NCBI RefSeq assembly: GCF_003952265.1
Contig: NZ_CP034438.1
Coordinates: 310,001-374,000, forward strand
From: Flaviflexus salsibiostraticola
GTDB taxonomy: Bacteria > Actinomycetota > Actinomycetes > Actinomycetales > Actinomycetaceae
Direction: 5' to 3'
Length of the DNA: 64,000 nucleotides
Both the position numbers and the translations under genes were made by a program. The notes below the pieces were generated by a model, which saw nothing but the letters and a program-made list of their open reading frames with translations, ran no database searches and was not told the DNA's origin. Position 1 is the first letter of the stretch, and each line of letters starts with the position of its first letter. Positions 42,121 through 49,866 of this stretch are shown one piece after another.

Positions 42121-43641
42121 ATGACACCTCGTTATGTTCTTGGAATCGACAATGGCGGCACCGTCACGAAAGCCGCCCTCTATGACTCAGATGGCAAGGT
42201 CTACGCCATCGCCCAATCCCACCTCGAGACGCAGTTCCCGAGACCGCTCTTCACGGAGCGTGACATCGACCAGTTCTGGGGTGCCAACGTCACCGCGATC
42301 AAGCGCGTGCTCGAGGAGTCGAAGATCGACCCCGCACAGATCGCCGCGCTTGCTGTGACCGGCCACGGCAACGGCATCTACCTCGCACGCAGGGACGGCA
42401 GCGCGCCGCGTCCGGGCGTCGTCTCCACGGATGCCCGGGCCCAGTCATTCGTGGATCGGTGGCTGGCCGATCCGGAGTACGACGAGCGCGTCCGCTCGAA
42501 GACCGGTTCGACGGTATGGGCGGGCCAGCCGCCCGCGCTCCTCGCCTGGTTCGACGAGCACGAGCCCGACATGTTCGACGAGACAGACTACGTCCTCTCG
42601 GCGAAGGATTACATCCGCTTCCGGCTCACCGGTGAGGCGAAGATGGAGGTGACGGACTCCTGTGGTGTCGGTATGGCCAATGTCGTGACTAAGGAGCCCG
42701 ATGCCGACCTGCTCGACTTCTACGGGATCTCCCGCTGGGGATCAAAGATCCCGCCGTTCGTCGGATCGACCGAGATCGCCGGCCACATCACCCCGGAAGC
42801 GGCTGAGCTGACCGGACTGAAGGCGGGCACGCCCGTGGCGGGTGGCGTCATGGACGTCGTCGCAGGCGCGCTTGCCGCCGGCCTGGTCGAGGAGAACGAG
42901 CTCACCGTCATCACCGGCACGTGGTCGATCAACGAGGTTCTGTCGAAGAACGCCAACGTCGACTCCTCGGGCGATGTGTGGCTGACGGTGCCCTACCCGG
43001 TCGAGGACACCTACCTCTTCCTCGACGCGAGCCCGAACGGCGTGTCCAATCTCGACTGGTACATCAACTCGATCATCCGCCGCTCGCTCAGGGCGTTCGG
43101 CCACGATGACGTCTCGGACGCGGAGGTGTTCCGCATCTGCGAGCAGATGATCCACGACTTCACCCCAGATATCGAGGACCCGTTCTTCCTGCCGTACATC
43201 AACGGCACCGACGTGTTCCCCGACGGTCGTGCGGGATTCGTGGGGCTGACGAACTACCACGACATTCGCCACCAGGTGCGGGCCGTCTACGAGGGCGTCA
43301 TCTTCTCGCACCTCTACCACATCGAGAAGCTGCGGGCCCATGGCACTCTGACCGGAAACGTCCGCTTCACGGGCGGTGCTGCGAACTCGACCATCTGGCT
43401 CCAGATGTTCGCGGACGCGATCGGTGTGCCGCTCGACATCGTCGACGCCGCTGAGTCCGGCACGCTCGGCACGGCGATCTGCTCGGCCGTCGCCGCAGGC
43501 CTCCACCCGGACGTGTCGACGGCAGTGCGGAACATGACGTCCCCGCCCCGGGCGACGATCACACCGAACCCCGACTATGCCGAGCTGTTCCGCCAGCGGT
43601 TCGCCCGGTTCATGGATCACATCGAGCTGCTTCGCAGCTGA
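42121..43641 (+). CDS. FGGY-family carbohydrate kinase (xylulokinase/erythritol kinase-like)
   Basis: A 506-aa sugar kinase. The N-terminal phosphate loop is LGIDNGGTVTKAALYD; TGHGNGIYL and VVSTDARAQ are substrate-side elements; GGVMDVVAGALAAGLVEENE and VRFTGGAANSTIWLQMFADA form the C-terminal lobe ATP site. The overall pattern (ERD, GTW near the centre, ASP) is close to E. coli L-xylulokinase LyxK and to B. subtilis YoaC. SD AAAGGGAG before the ATG. A 169-bp gap separates it from glpP. It would supply the phosphorylated substrate for the aldolase and the antiterminator's ligand. Confidence 0.88.
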   Translation: MTPRYVLGIDNGGTVTKAALYDSDGKVYAIAQSHLETQFPRPLFTERDIDQFWGANVTAIKRVLEESKIDPAQIAALAVTGHGNGIYLARRDGSAPRPGVVSTDARAQSFVDRWLADPEYDERVRSKTGSTVWAGQPPALLAWFDEHEPDMFDETDYVLSAKDYIRFRLTGEAKMEVTDSCGVGMANVVTKEPDADLLDFYGISRWGSKIPPFVGSTEIAGHITPEAAELTGLKAGTPVAGGVMDVVAGALAAGLVEENELTVITGTWSINEVLSKNANVDSSGDVWLTVPYPVEDTYLFLDASPNGVSNLDWYINSIIRRSLRAFGHDDVSDAEVFRICEQMIHDFTPDIEDPFFLPYINGTDVFPDGRAGFVGLTNYHDIRHQVRAVYEGVIFSHLYHIEKLRAHGTLTGNVRFTGGAANSTIWLQMFADAIGVPLDIVDAAESGTLGTAICSAVAAGLHPDVSTAVRNMTSPPRATITPNPDYAELFRQRFARFMDHIELLRS

Positions 43642-43655
43642 ACTGAAAGAGAGTC

Positions 43656-44654
43656 ATGAAAGTACTTGCCATCGCCGATGCCTACATCCCGCTCGACATG
43701 CTTCGAGACGGAACAACTGCCCTGGTCGAGGCCGGGCATGACGTCACCTATGTCGAATGGGAGACCGCGTCGATCGAGAAGCTCCAGGAGGTCAACCTCC
43801 TCGTCGAGCAGCGCGGACCGAACGGCGTCGATCTGCCCGAGTCGATCGTTGAGAAGGTACGCGAATCCGATATCGTCATCACCCAGTTCGCACCGATCGG
43901 GGCAGAGCTCATCGAGTCGAGCCCGAACCTCAAGGTGATCGGGGTGCTGCGTGGGGGAACTGAGAATGTCGACTCCGCGGCAGCGGAGCGGGCAGGCATC
44001 GCCGTGTTCAACACGGCGGGCCGCAACGCCCGCGCGGTCGCCGAGTTCACGGTCGGGATGATCCTCGCCGAAACGCGCAACATCGCCCGCACCCACGCAG
44101 CAATGAGGGAGCACGTCTGGCTCAAGGACTTCCCGAACGGGGACGCGATTCCCGAGCTTGAGGGCCGTACCATCGGGCTCGTGGGCGCGGGCGCCATCGG
44201 TCAGCTCGTCATGAAGTTTCTCAGTGGTATGGATGCCCGGTGCGTCTTCTATGACCCGTACCAGGCCTCGAGCGAATACGGGGAGAAGGTCGACAGCCTC
44301 GACGAGCTCATGGCGACATCGGACATCGTCACCATCCATTCCCGCCTCACCCCGGAGAACCATCACCTGGTGAGCAGGCAGATGCTCGCGCTCATGAAGC
44401 CGAGCGCCGTTCTCGTCAATACGGCCCGCTCCGGGCTGGTCGACGAGGAGGCACTGCTCGAGGCGCTTCGCGAGAAGAGAATCGCGGGCGCGGCGATCGA
44501 CACATTCGACGTCGAGCCGCTGGCCTCCGACTCGGAGTGGATGAAGCTCGATAATGTCACTATCACGTCCCACCTCGCAGGCTCGACGCGCGATGCGTTC
44601 GTCAAGACCCCGAGGATGCTGAGCGAGCGCCTGCTCGCCAGCCTCGCTGAATAG
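43656..44654 (+). CDS. D-isomer-specific 2-hydroxyacid dehydrogenase
   Basis: A 332-aa NAD(P)-dependent dehydrogenase. The Rossmann motif is GLVGAGAIGQLVMKFL (~173), and the catalytic triad is visible as NTARSGLVDEE (Arg), IDTFDVEP (Glu) and TSHLAG (His). It is like B. subtilis YoaD, which is encoded next to the YoaC kinase. It lies 14 bp after the kinase. It probably oxidises or reduces a hydroxy-acid or keto intermediate of the sugar route. Substrate unknown. Confidence 0.88.
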   Translation: MKVLAIADAYIPLDMLRDGTTALVEAGHDVTYVEWETASIEKLQEVNLLVEQRGPNGVDLPESIVEKVRESDIVITQFAPIGAELIESSPNLKVIGVLRGGTENVDSAAAERAGIAVFNTAGRNARAVAEFTVGMILAETRNIARTHAAMREHVWLKDFPNGDAIPELEGRTIGLVGAGAIGQLVMKFLSGMDARCVFYDPYQASSEYGEKVDSLDELMATSDIVTIHSRLTPENHHLVSRQMLALMKPSAVLVNTARSGLVDEEALLEALREKRIAGAAIDTFDVEPLASDSEWMKLDNVTITSHLAGSTRDAFVKTPRMLSERLLASLAE

Positions 44655-44668
44655 AAGAAGGAGAGTCA

Positions 44669-45418
44669 GTGGATCTCAACCTCACCGGTCAAAGGGTTCT
44701 CGTCACGGGAGGAGCATCCGGCATGGGTGCGGCACTCGTGCGGATCCTCGCCGAGGAGGGCGCCCGCGTGGCGCTCAACTATCGCAGCCGCGCCGACGAG
44801 GCGCAGGCCCTCGCCGATTCCGTCGACGGCGATGTCTACCCCATCCATGCCGATCTGGCGGACCGTTCTCAGACCATGAGGCTCTTTGAGGAGTCGGTCG
44901 ATGCGCTGGGTGGACTCGACATCCTCGTCAACAACGCGGGCCTGTGGCTGACGACCGAGGTCGGACAGATCTCGGAGGACGTGTGGGACCGTTCGATCGA
45001 GGTCAACCTCGCCGCGCCGATGTTCCTCTCCCAGGAGCTCATCAAGCACTGCACGGGGGAGGGCAGGCAGGGCAGGATCCTCAACATCACCTCGCAGGCG
45101 GCCTTCCGCGGCTCGTCGACGGGACATGTTCCCTACGCGACGGCGAAGGGCGGCATGGTGACGATGACGAGATCGCTCGCTCGTGAGATGGGCCCGAACG
45201 GCATCACTGTCAACTGCCTCGCCATCGGAACCATGGAATCGCCGATGATCGCGGATGCGTTGGAGAAGAAACGGGAGTTCTACGAGGCCCGAATCCCGAT
45301 CGGCTACGTCGCGACGGCTGAGCAGATCGCGTCAGTGGCTGCCTTCATGGTGTCGGACAGGAATGCCTACATGACGGGCGCGACTGTCGACGTCAGCGGG
45401 GGCCAGCTGCTCCACTGA
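44669..45418 (+). CDS. Short-chain dehydrogenase/reductase (SDR)
   Basis: A 249-aa classical SDR: TGGASGMGAALVR for the NAD(P) loop, NNAGLW, catalytic Ser in NITSQAAF, YATAK for Tyr/Lys, and a C-terminal VDVSGGQLLH typical of FabG-like sugar/polyol dehydrogenases. GTG start at 44669, SD AAGGAGAG. Last gene of the operon; likely oxidises a polyol or reduces a keto sugar in the same route. No transporter gene is in the operon, so uptake must be encoded elsewhere. Confidence 0.87.
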   Translation: MDLNLTGQRVLVTGGASGMGAALVRILAEEGARVALNYRSRADEAQALADSVDGDVYPIHADLADRSQTMRLFEESVDALGGLDILVNNAGLWLTTEVGQISEDVWDRSIEVNLAAPMFLSQELIKHCTGEGRQGRILNITSQAAFRGSSTGHVPYATAKGGMVTMTRSLAREMGPNGITVNCLAIGTMESPMIADALEKKREFYEARIPIGYVATAEQIASVAAFMVSDRNAYMTGATVDVSGGQLLH

Positions 45419-45430
45419 AAGACCAGCGGA

Positions 45431-45476
45431 CTGCGACGAGCAGGGCGAGGGGCCACACCTGCCCCGCTCGTCGCAG
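45431..45476 (+). terminator. Terminator hairpin of the aldolase operon
   Basis: An 11-bp perfect stem, CTGCGACGAGC (45431-45441) with GCTCGTCGCAG (45466-45476), 13 bp after the SDR stop. The inner part adds G-C pairs (GGGGC/GCCCC). It is followed by CTTCCCC rather than a clean T-tract. Confidence 0.7.
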
Positions 45477-45502
45477 CTTCCCCTGGGGGAATCTGGACTA
45501 GG

Positions 45503-45537
45503 AGGACCGCGTGGCGAGCCATCAGCCACTCGGTCCT
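45503..45537. other. Orphan hairpin in the 348-bp gap 45419-45766
   Basis: AGGACCG-C-GTGGC (45503-45515) pairs with GCCAC-T-CGGTCCT (45525-45537) with one mismatch. It is not needed as a terminator because one precedes it. The remaining gap sequence (45538-45766) holds no gene I can support; it must contain the promoter of the acidic protein (TAGGCT at 45755-45760, 6 bases before its ATG). Confidence 0.5.
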
Positions 45538-45766
45538 TCACGGACGATCCAGATGTGAACAGTGTAGATCACGCGACGGGTGCAAAGGTCGCCAAATTAT
45601 CAATGAGTCACGTCCGTCATCCTGCAGTGTGGCGATGCCGCACCGCCGGGGCCTTCACCAGGCGACCCACCAGGGCCTGAAGTCTCGATTCTGGACTCCG
45701 ACCAGCACCTCCATAGCCACGGCCAGGAGGTGTGCCTCGGCGCGGATTTCGCGATAGGCTCTTGGT

Positions 45767-46093
45767 ATGGAAATCGATCCTCGCACAGCGCTCGACCGCC
45801 TCATTGGTGCCCTCGAGGCATTTCACGATTCTGCTTCGCTCACTCGTGATCCCGAAGCCGATTCGGTGCTGGAAGCGACCGATCACCTGGCCGATGCGTA
45901 CACGATCTACGACGACGCAGTCTTCACGACCTTCGGTGTCGAACTTCCCCTCGACGTCTACGGCGATGATGACGATGACGACGATGATGACGATGACATC
46001 GACTACCTTGACGACGACGATGAGGACGATGTCGACGAGGATGATGACGAGGACGACGATGTCGAATTCCTCGACGACGACCTCGACGACTGA
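45767..46093 (+). CDS. Small protein with extreme poly-Asp/Glu C-terminus
   Basis: A 108-aa protein. Residues 1-60 are a helical, mildly acidic domain (IDPRTALDRLIGALEAFHD ... AYTIYDDAVFTTFGVELPLD). Residues ~65-108 are nearly all Asp and Glu with a few Tyr/Leu/Phe. Such tails mimic nucleic acid or bind cations. Its -10-like box lies 6 bases before the ATG and no SD is present, so it may be leaderless. A GC-rich terminator follows. I do not recognise a family; the N-terminal fold should help in a profile search. Confidence 0.75.
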   Translation: MEIDPRTALDRLIGALEAFHDSASLTRDPEADSVLEATDHLADAYTIYDDAVFTTFGVELPLDVYGDDDDDDDDDDDIDYLDDDDEDDVDEDDDEDDDVEFLDDDLDD

Positions 46094-46105
46094 GCCAACA
46101 GACTG

Positions 46106-46131
46106 TGAGGCCGGGCATGAGCCCGGCCTCA
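46106..46131 (+). terminator. Terminator of the acidic protein gene
   Basis: TGAGGCCGGGC (46106-46116), ATGA loop, GCCCGGCCTCA (46121-46131): perfect 11-bp stem 13 bp after the stop codon. Confidence 0.75.
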
Positions 46132-46221
46132 GCTGTGTCCGCGGCACCCGAAACATGATCGGCGGCGGGAGTCGGCGTTGGGTTCGTGCCGATCAGAAAG
46201 CCGCAGCTCGCGGGTGAGCGG

Positions 46222-47772
46222 TCAGCCGATCGAGTATCCGAGAATGTGGGGGCCGATGAGCATCGTGAAGGCCACGATCATGACGATGACGATGAGGTTG
46301 AGCCATAGGCCCGCCCTGAGCATCTGACCGATCTTGATGTAGCCCGAACCGTACGCGATGGCGTTCGGCGGCGTGGCGACGGGGAGCATGAACGCGGTTG
46401 TCGCAGCGAGGGCGACAGGGATGACGAGCAGTTGGACATCGACTCCCATGCCGATGGCGACTCCGCCGATGATGGGCAGGAATGCGGCAGCCGTGGCCGT
46501 ATTCGAGGTCATCTCCGTCAGGGCGAGTACCAAAACGGTGATGGCTGCAACGATGACGAGGATCGGCAGGCCGGCGAGTCCGCCCGCCTGTTCGCCGATC
46601 CACAGGGATAGGCCTGTGTAGCCGAACGCCGCGGACAGGGCAAGGCCGCCTCCGAAGAGGAGAAGCACGTCCCACGGCACGCCCTTGGCCGTCTCCCAAT
46701 CGAGGAGGCCGATCCCAGACGCCCGCTTGGCTGGCACGAGGAACAGTGCGAGGGCGAGCACCATGGCGATCACGTCGTCCGTCATTCCGGAGTCGGGGAA
46801 GAGCGTGGGGATGAACACCCAGGAGAGCGCTGCAAGGACGAAGATGACTGCGGTCAGCTTCTCCTCATGCGACATCGGTCCCAGCTTCGCGTGGTGCTCG
46901 GCGATCAGTTCTCTGCCTCCCGGAATATCGTCGATCTCAGGGGAGTAGAGCTTCGTGAGCAGCCACCAGCAGATGAGGAGGAAGCTCCAGGCGAGGGGGA
47001 CCCCGAAGAGCATCCATTGGCCGAAATTGAGGGTGATGCCGTGGTTGTCCTGCAGGTAGCCGCGAAGGAGGGCGTTGGGCGGCGTGCCGATCAATGTTGA
47101 CAGCGAGGCGATCGACGCCGAGTAGGCGATGCCGAGCATGAGTGCCGCGCCGAACTTCGAGTCCTTATCAACCCGGCTGTCGATCGTGCCGACGAGGGTG
47201 AGGACGGACAGACCGATCGGGAGCATCATGACGGCCGTCGCCGTGTTCGAGATCCACATTGAGAGGAACCCGGTCGCGACCATGAAGCCGAGAATCAGGC
47301 GCTTGGGCTTTGTTCCGATGAGGAGAACAGTGCGCAGGGCGATGCGGACGTGGAGATTCCACCGCTGCATCGTCAGCGCGAGAAGGAATCCGCCAAAAAA
47401 GAGGAAGATCGTCGGTGAGCCGTAGGAGGCGCCGACCGTTCCCATCGGCGCGATTCCCATGATGGGAAATGCGACGAGTGGAATGAGGGCAGTGGCTGCC
47501 AGCGGTATCGGCTCGGTCATCCACCAGACCGCCATGAGGGCCGCCGTGGCGGCGACGAAGGCGATCATGTTCCGATCGGTGTCGATGTCGGCCGCCGCCA
47601 GTGTCGACTGGACGCTGTCGGACAGCTCGGCAGGAAAGATCGAGAAAATGAGGACGGCGGCAAGGATGCCGCCGACGATGCCGAGGAGACGCGTGCGTCG
47701 AGCTCCCGGCGGAGCGTGCACCTGCCTGGCATCGGGCTCGACGGTCACGGGCTGGGTTCTGGGTGTGGTCAT
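46222..47772 (-). CDS. DASS/SLC13-family divalent anion:Na+ symporter
   Basis: A 516-aa membrane transporter with about 11 hydrophobic segments and the two repeated sodium/substrate motifs SNTATAVMMLPIGLSVL and SNTATAAAFLPIIGGVA, plus IGTPPNALLRGYL and VATPPNAIAYGSGY. It takes up dicarboxylates, citrate or sulfate with sodium. The start is the ATG at 47772, because GGGAG lies 5 bases upstream; an in-frame ATG at 47784 is possible. The N-terminal ~35 residues are hydrophilic. Confidence 0.9.
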   Translation of the reverse strand: MTTPRTQPVTVEPDARQVHAPPGARRTRLLGIVGGILAAVLIFSIFPAELSDSVQSTLAAADIDTDRNMIAFVAATAALMAVWWMTEPIPLAATALIPLVAFPIMGIAPMGTVGASYGSPTIFLFFGGFLLALTMQRWNLHVRIALRTVLLIGTKPKRLILGFMVATGFLSMWISNTATAVMMLPIGLSVLTLVGTIDSRVDKDSKFGAALMLGIAYSASIASLSTLIGTPPNALLRGYLQDNHGITLNFGQWMLFGVPLAWSFLLICWWLLTKLYSPEIDDIPGGRELIAEHHAKLGPMSHEEKLTAVIFVLAALSWVFIPTLFPDSGMTDDVIAMVLALALFLVPAKRASGIGLLDWETAKGVPWDVLLLFGGGLALSAAFGYTGLSLWIGEQAGGLAGLPILVIVAAITVLVLALTEMTSNTATAAAFLPIIGGVAIGMGVDVQLLVIPVALAATTAFMLPVATPPNAIAYGSGYIKIGQMLRAGLWLNLIVIVMIVAFTMLIGPHILGYSIG

Positions 47773-48004
47773 GAAATCTCCCACCGATCCGCCACGACGC
47801 TGTAGCGCAGTTCATACGATCGGATGTTTCATGGGACTATAGCCTCGACGCCGTGCCTTCGAGCGAGATCCGTGCAGTAACAAAATGTAACCGTACTAAA
47901 CGGCATATACGCGGACCGGAGGCTGCAGAATGTGACGCCCGCGTCCCAACGGGACGGATCAGGAAGCGCGCGACCCAGCAGACTGTGGTTGGCCCCGCGA
48001 CGCC
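47773..48004. other. 232-bp intergenic region, promoter of the DASS gene
   Basis: Separates the DASS transporter from the aldo/keto reductase. It is relatively A+T rich near 47875-47905 (AACAAAATGTAACCG), where a minus-strand promoter is likely. I see no conserved RNA or palindrome. Confidence 0.4.
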
Positions 48005-48958
48005 TCAAAAACGCTCGGGGTAGCCCCAGGATGGTTCCGTGACCTCGGTCAGCGCATCGAGCACCGCGGAGGGAATCTCCTCATCGAGATCGACGAGGAG
48101 CGCGGCGAGCTGCGCCGACGTGCGGGGGCCGACGAGGGCACATGACACGCCGGGACGGGACAGCAGCCAGGCAAGAGACACGGTCGCGATGTCGACGCCA
48201 AGGCCATCGGCTGCCGTTGCGATCGCCTCGACCACCTGGCGGGAGGAGGACGTGAGGTATGGCTCGACGAAGCCCGCGAAGTGGGGTGAGGCGGCCCGTG
48301 AATCGGGCGGGATCGAGTGGCGATAGCGGCCGGCGAGGACGCCGCGGCCAAGGGCGGACCAGGCGAGGATCCCTGCCCCCGCATAATCGGCGAAGGGCAC
48401 GATCTCGCGTTCGATCCCGCGCTCGAGGAGGCTGTACTCCATGTGGAGGGCGGCGAGCGTGACGCCGCGTTCGCGCAGGAGCCTGCTCATGAGGCCCGCG
48501 TACCAGCCGGGACAGTTGCCGAGACCGACCGCGTGGACGAGTCCGCGCTGGACGAGGGAGGCGAGAGCGTCCGCCGTCTCCTCGATGTCGGTCGCGGGAT
48601 CCGGCGCCGCGAGGACGAGCGTGTCGATCCACTCCGTGCCGAGCATGATGAGGGAGGAGCGCACGCTCCGCTCGAGGGAGGAGCGCGACGCGTCGACTCC
48701 CTCTTCGCTCAGGCCTGCGCGGGAGATGAGGTGGACCGAGGAGCGGTCGACGCTCGTGCTGAGAAGCTCACCGAGAACCATCTCGGCGGTCCCGCCGCCG
48801 AAGTAGGGAGAGGTGTCGATGACGGTGCCGCCTGCGTCGAGGAAGATGTCGAGCTGCCTCTCCGCCTCATCGGCAGGAGTGTCGCGACCCCAGGTCAACG
48901 TGCCGAGCCCGACGCTGGACAGAGCGGCGCCGACCGTTCCAAGCTTGCGTTTTCTCAC
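48005..48958 (-). CDS. Aldo/keto reductase
   Basis: A 317-aa (alpha/beta)8-barrel NADPH-dependent reductase: LGTLTWGRDTPADEAERQLD, DTSPYFGGGTAEMVLGELL with catalytic Asp and Tyr, then VHLISRAGL in place of the usual catalytic Lys region and LHMEYSLLERGIEREIVPF. Lys is not evident where the tetrad would expect it (LISRAG instead of I-x-T-K), so activity may be altered. It is divergent from uppP with 48 bp between starts. Confidence 0.82.
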   Translation of the reverse strand: MRKRKLGTVGAALSSVGLGTLTWGRDTPADEAERQLDIFLDAGGTVIDTSPYFGGGTAEMVLGELLSTSVDRSSVHLISRAGLSEEGVDASRSSLERSVRSSLIMLGTEWIDTLVLAAPDPATDIEETADALASLVQRGLVHAVGLGNCPGWYAGLMSRLLRERGVTLAALHMEYSLLERGIEREIVPFADYAGAGILAWSALGRGVLAGRYRHSIPPDSRAASPHFAGFVEPYLTSSSRQVVEAIATAADGLGVDIATVSLAWLLSRPGVSCALVGPRTSAQLAALLVDLDEEIPSAVLDALTEVTEPSWGYPERF

Positions 48959-49006
48959 ACTGTGAGCCTACTGCATGGTGCCGATGGTGGACCTATGGTG
49001 GGACCC

Positions 49007-49849
49007 ATGGGGATTTTTGAAGCGGTCATCCTCGGCCTCGTCCAGGGATTGACGGAGTTCCTCCCGGTCTCATCATCAGCTCACCTGCGTATCGTCGGTG
49101 AGCTGTTTCCCGCCCTTGGCGATCCGGGAGTGACATTCACGGCGGTCGTCCAGATCGGCACCGAGCTCGCGGTCGTCTGGTATTTCCGCCAGGACATCCT
49201 GCGGATCATCAGGGCGTGGCTCGACGCACTGCCGTTCGGGCCGTGGCGGGAACGGGAGCCGGAGGACCCTCAGGATGCGCGGCTGGGATGGATCGTGATA
49301 ATCGGCACAATCCCCATCGTCGTCCTTGGGCTGTTCCTCGAGGGCGCGATCGAATCGGTCTTCCGGAACCTCTATCTCACCGCGCTCATGCTCGCCCTGT
49401 TCGCCGTGTTCCTCGGGCTGGCGGACCGCTTCTCGAAGAAGCGCCTCACCGTCTCTGACCTGTCGCTGCGCGACGGTCTCATCCTCGGTTTTGCCCAGTC
49501 AATGGCACTGGTTCCGGGTGTCTCCCGGTCCGGCGGGACCATCACGATCGGCCTTCTGCTCGGCTACACGCGGGAGGCGGCGGCACGGGTGTCGTTCCTG
49601 CTCGCCATCCCCGCCGTGCTCGGCTCCGGCCTCTACCGGCTCTTCTCGGACGACGGAACTGGGCCCCAAGCAGGGGCGATGGCCACCGCAGTCGCCACTG
49701 TGGTGTCCTTCATTGTCGGTTACATAGTGATCGTCTGGTTCCTTAAGCTGATTTCGACGAAGTCGTATTTCCCGTTTGTCATTTATCGTCTGCTGCTCGC
49801 CGCAGTGATCGTCGCCCTGCTGACCGCGGGCGTTCTGGCTCCGCAGTGA
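49007..49849 (+). CDS. uppP: Undecaprenyl-diphosphatase UppP
   Basis: A 280-aa integral membrane protein of the BacA family that recycles undecaprenyl pyrophosphate for peptidoglycan synthesis. Signature motifs are GLVQGLTEFLPVSSSAHLRI at the N-terminus and ALVPGVSRSGGTITIGLLLG near residue 170. The ATG at 49007 matches the family start; the frame is open far upstream but opposite the reductase gene. It is 17 bp upstream of mshC. Confidence 0.95.
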   Translation: MGIFEAVILGLVQGLTEFLPVSSSAHLRIVGELFPALGDPGVTFTAVVQIGTELAVVWYFRQDILRIIRAWLDALPFGPWREREPEDPQDARLGWIVIIGTIPIVVLGLFLEGAIESVFRNLYLTALMLALFAVFLGLADRFSKKRLTVSDLSLRDGLILGFAQSMALVPGVSRSGGTITIGLLLGYTREAAARVSFLLAIPAVLGSGLYRLFSDDGTGPQAGAMATAVATVVSFIVGYIVIVWFLKLISTKSYFPFVIYRLLLAAVIVALLTAGVLAPQ

Positions 49850-49866
49850 CGTACAGAGAGGTCTCC

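Noticed and set aside
46222..47772. Plus-strand frames opposite the DASS transporter
   Set aside because: Short, Arg/Met-rich shadows; the minus strand carries the family motifs.
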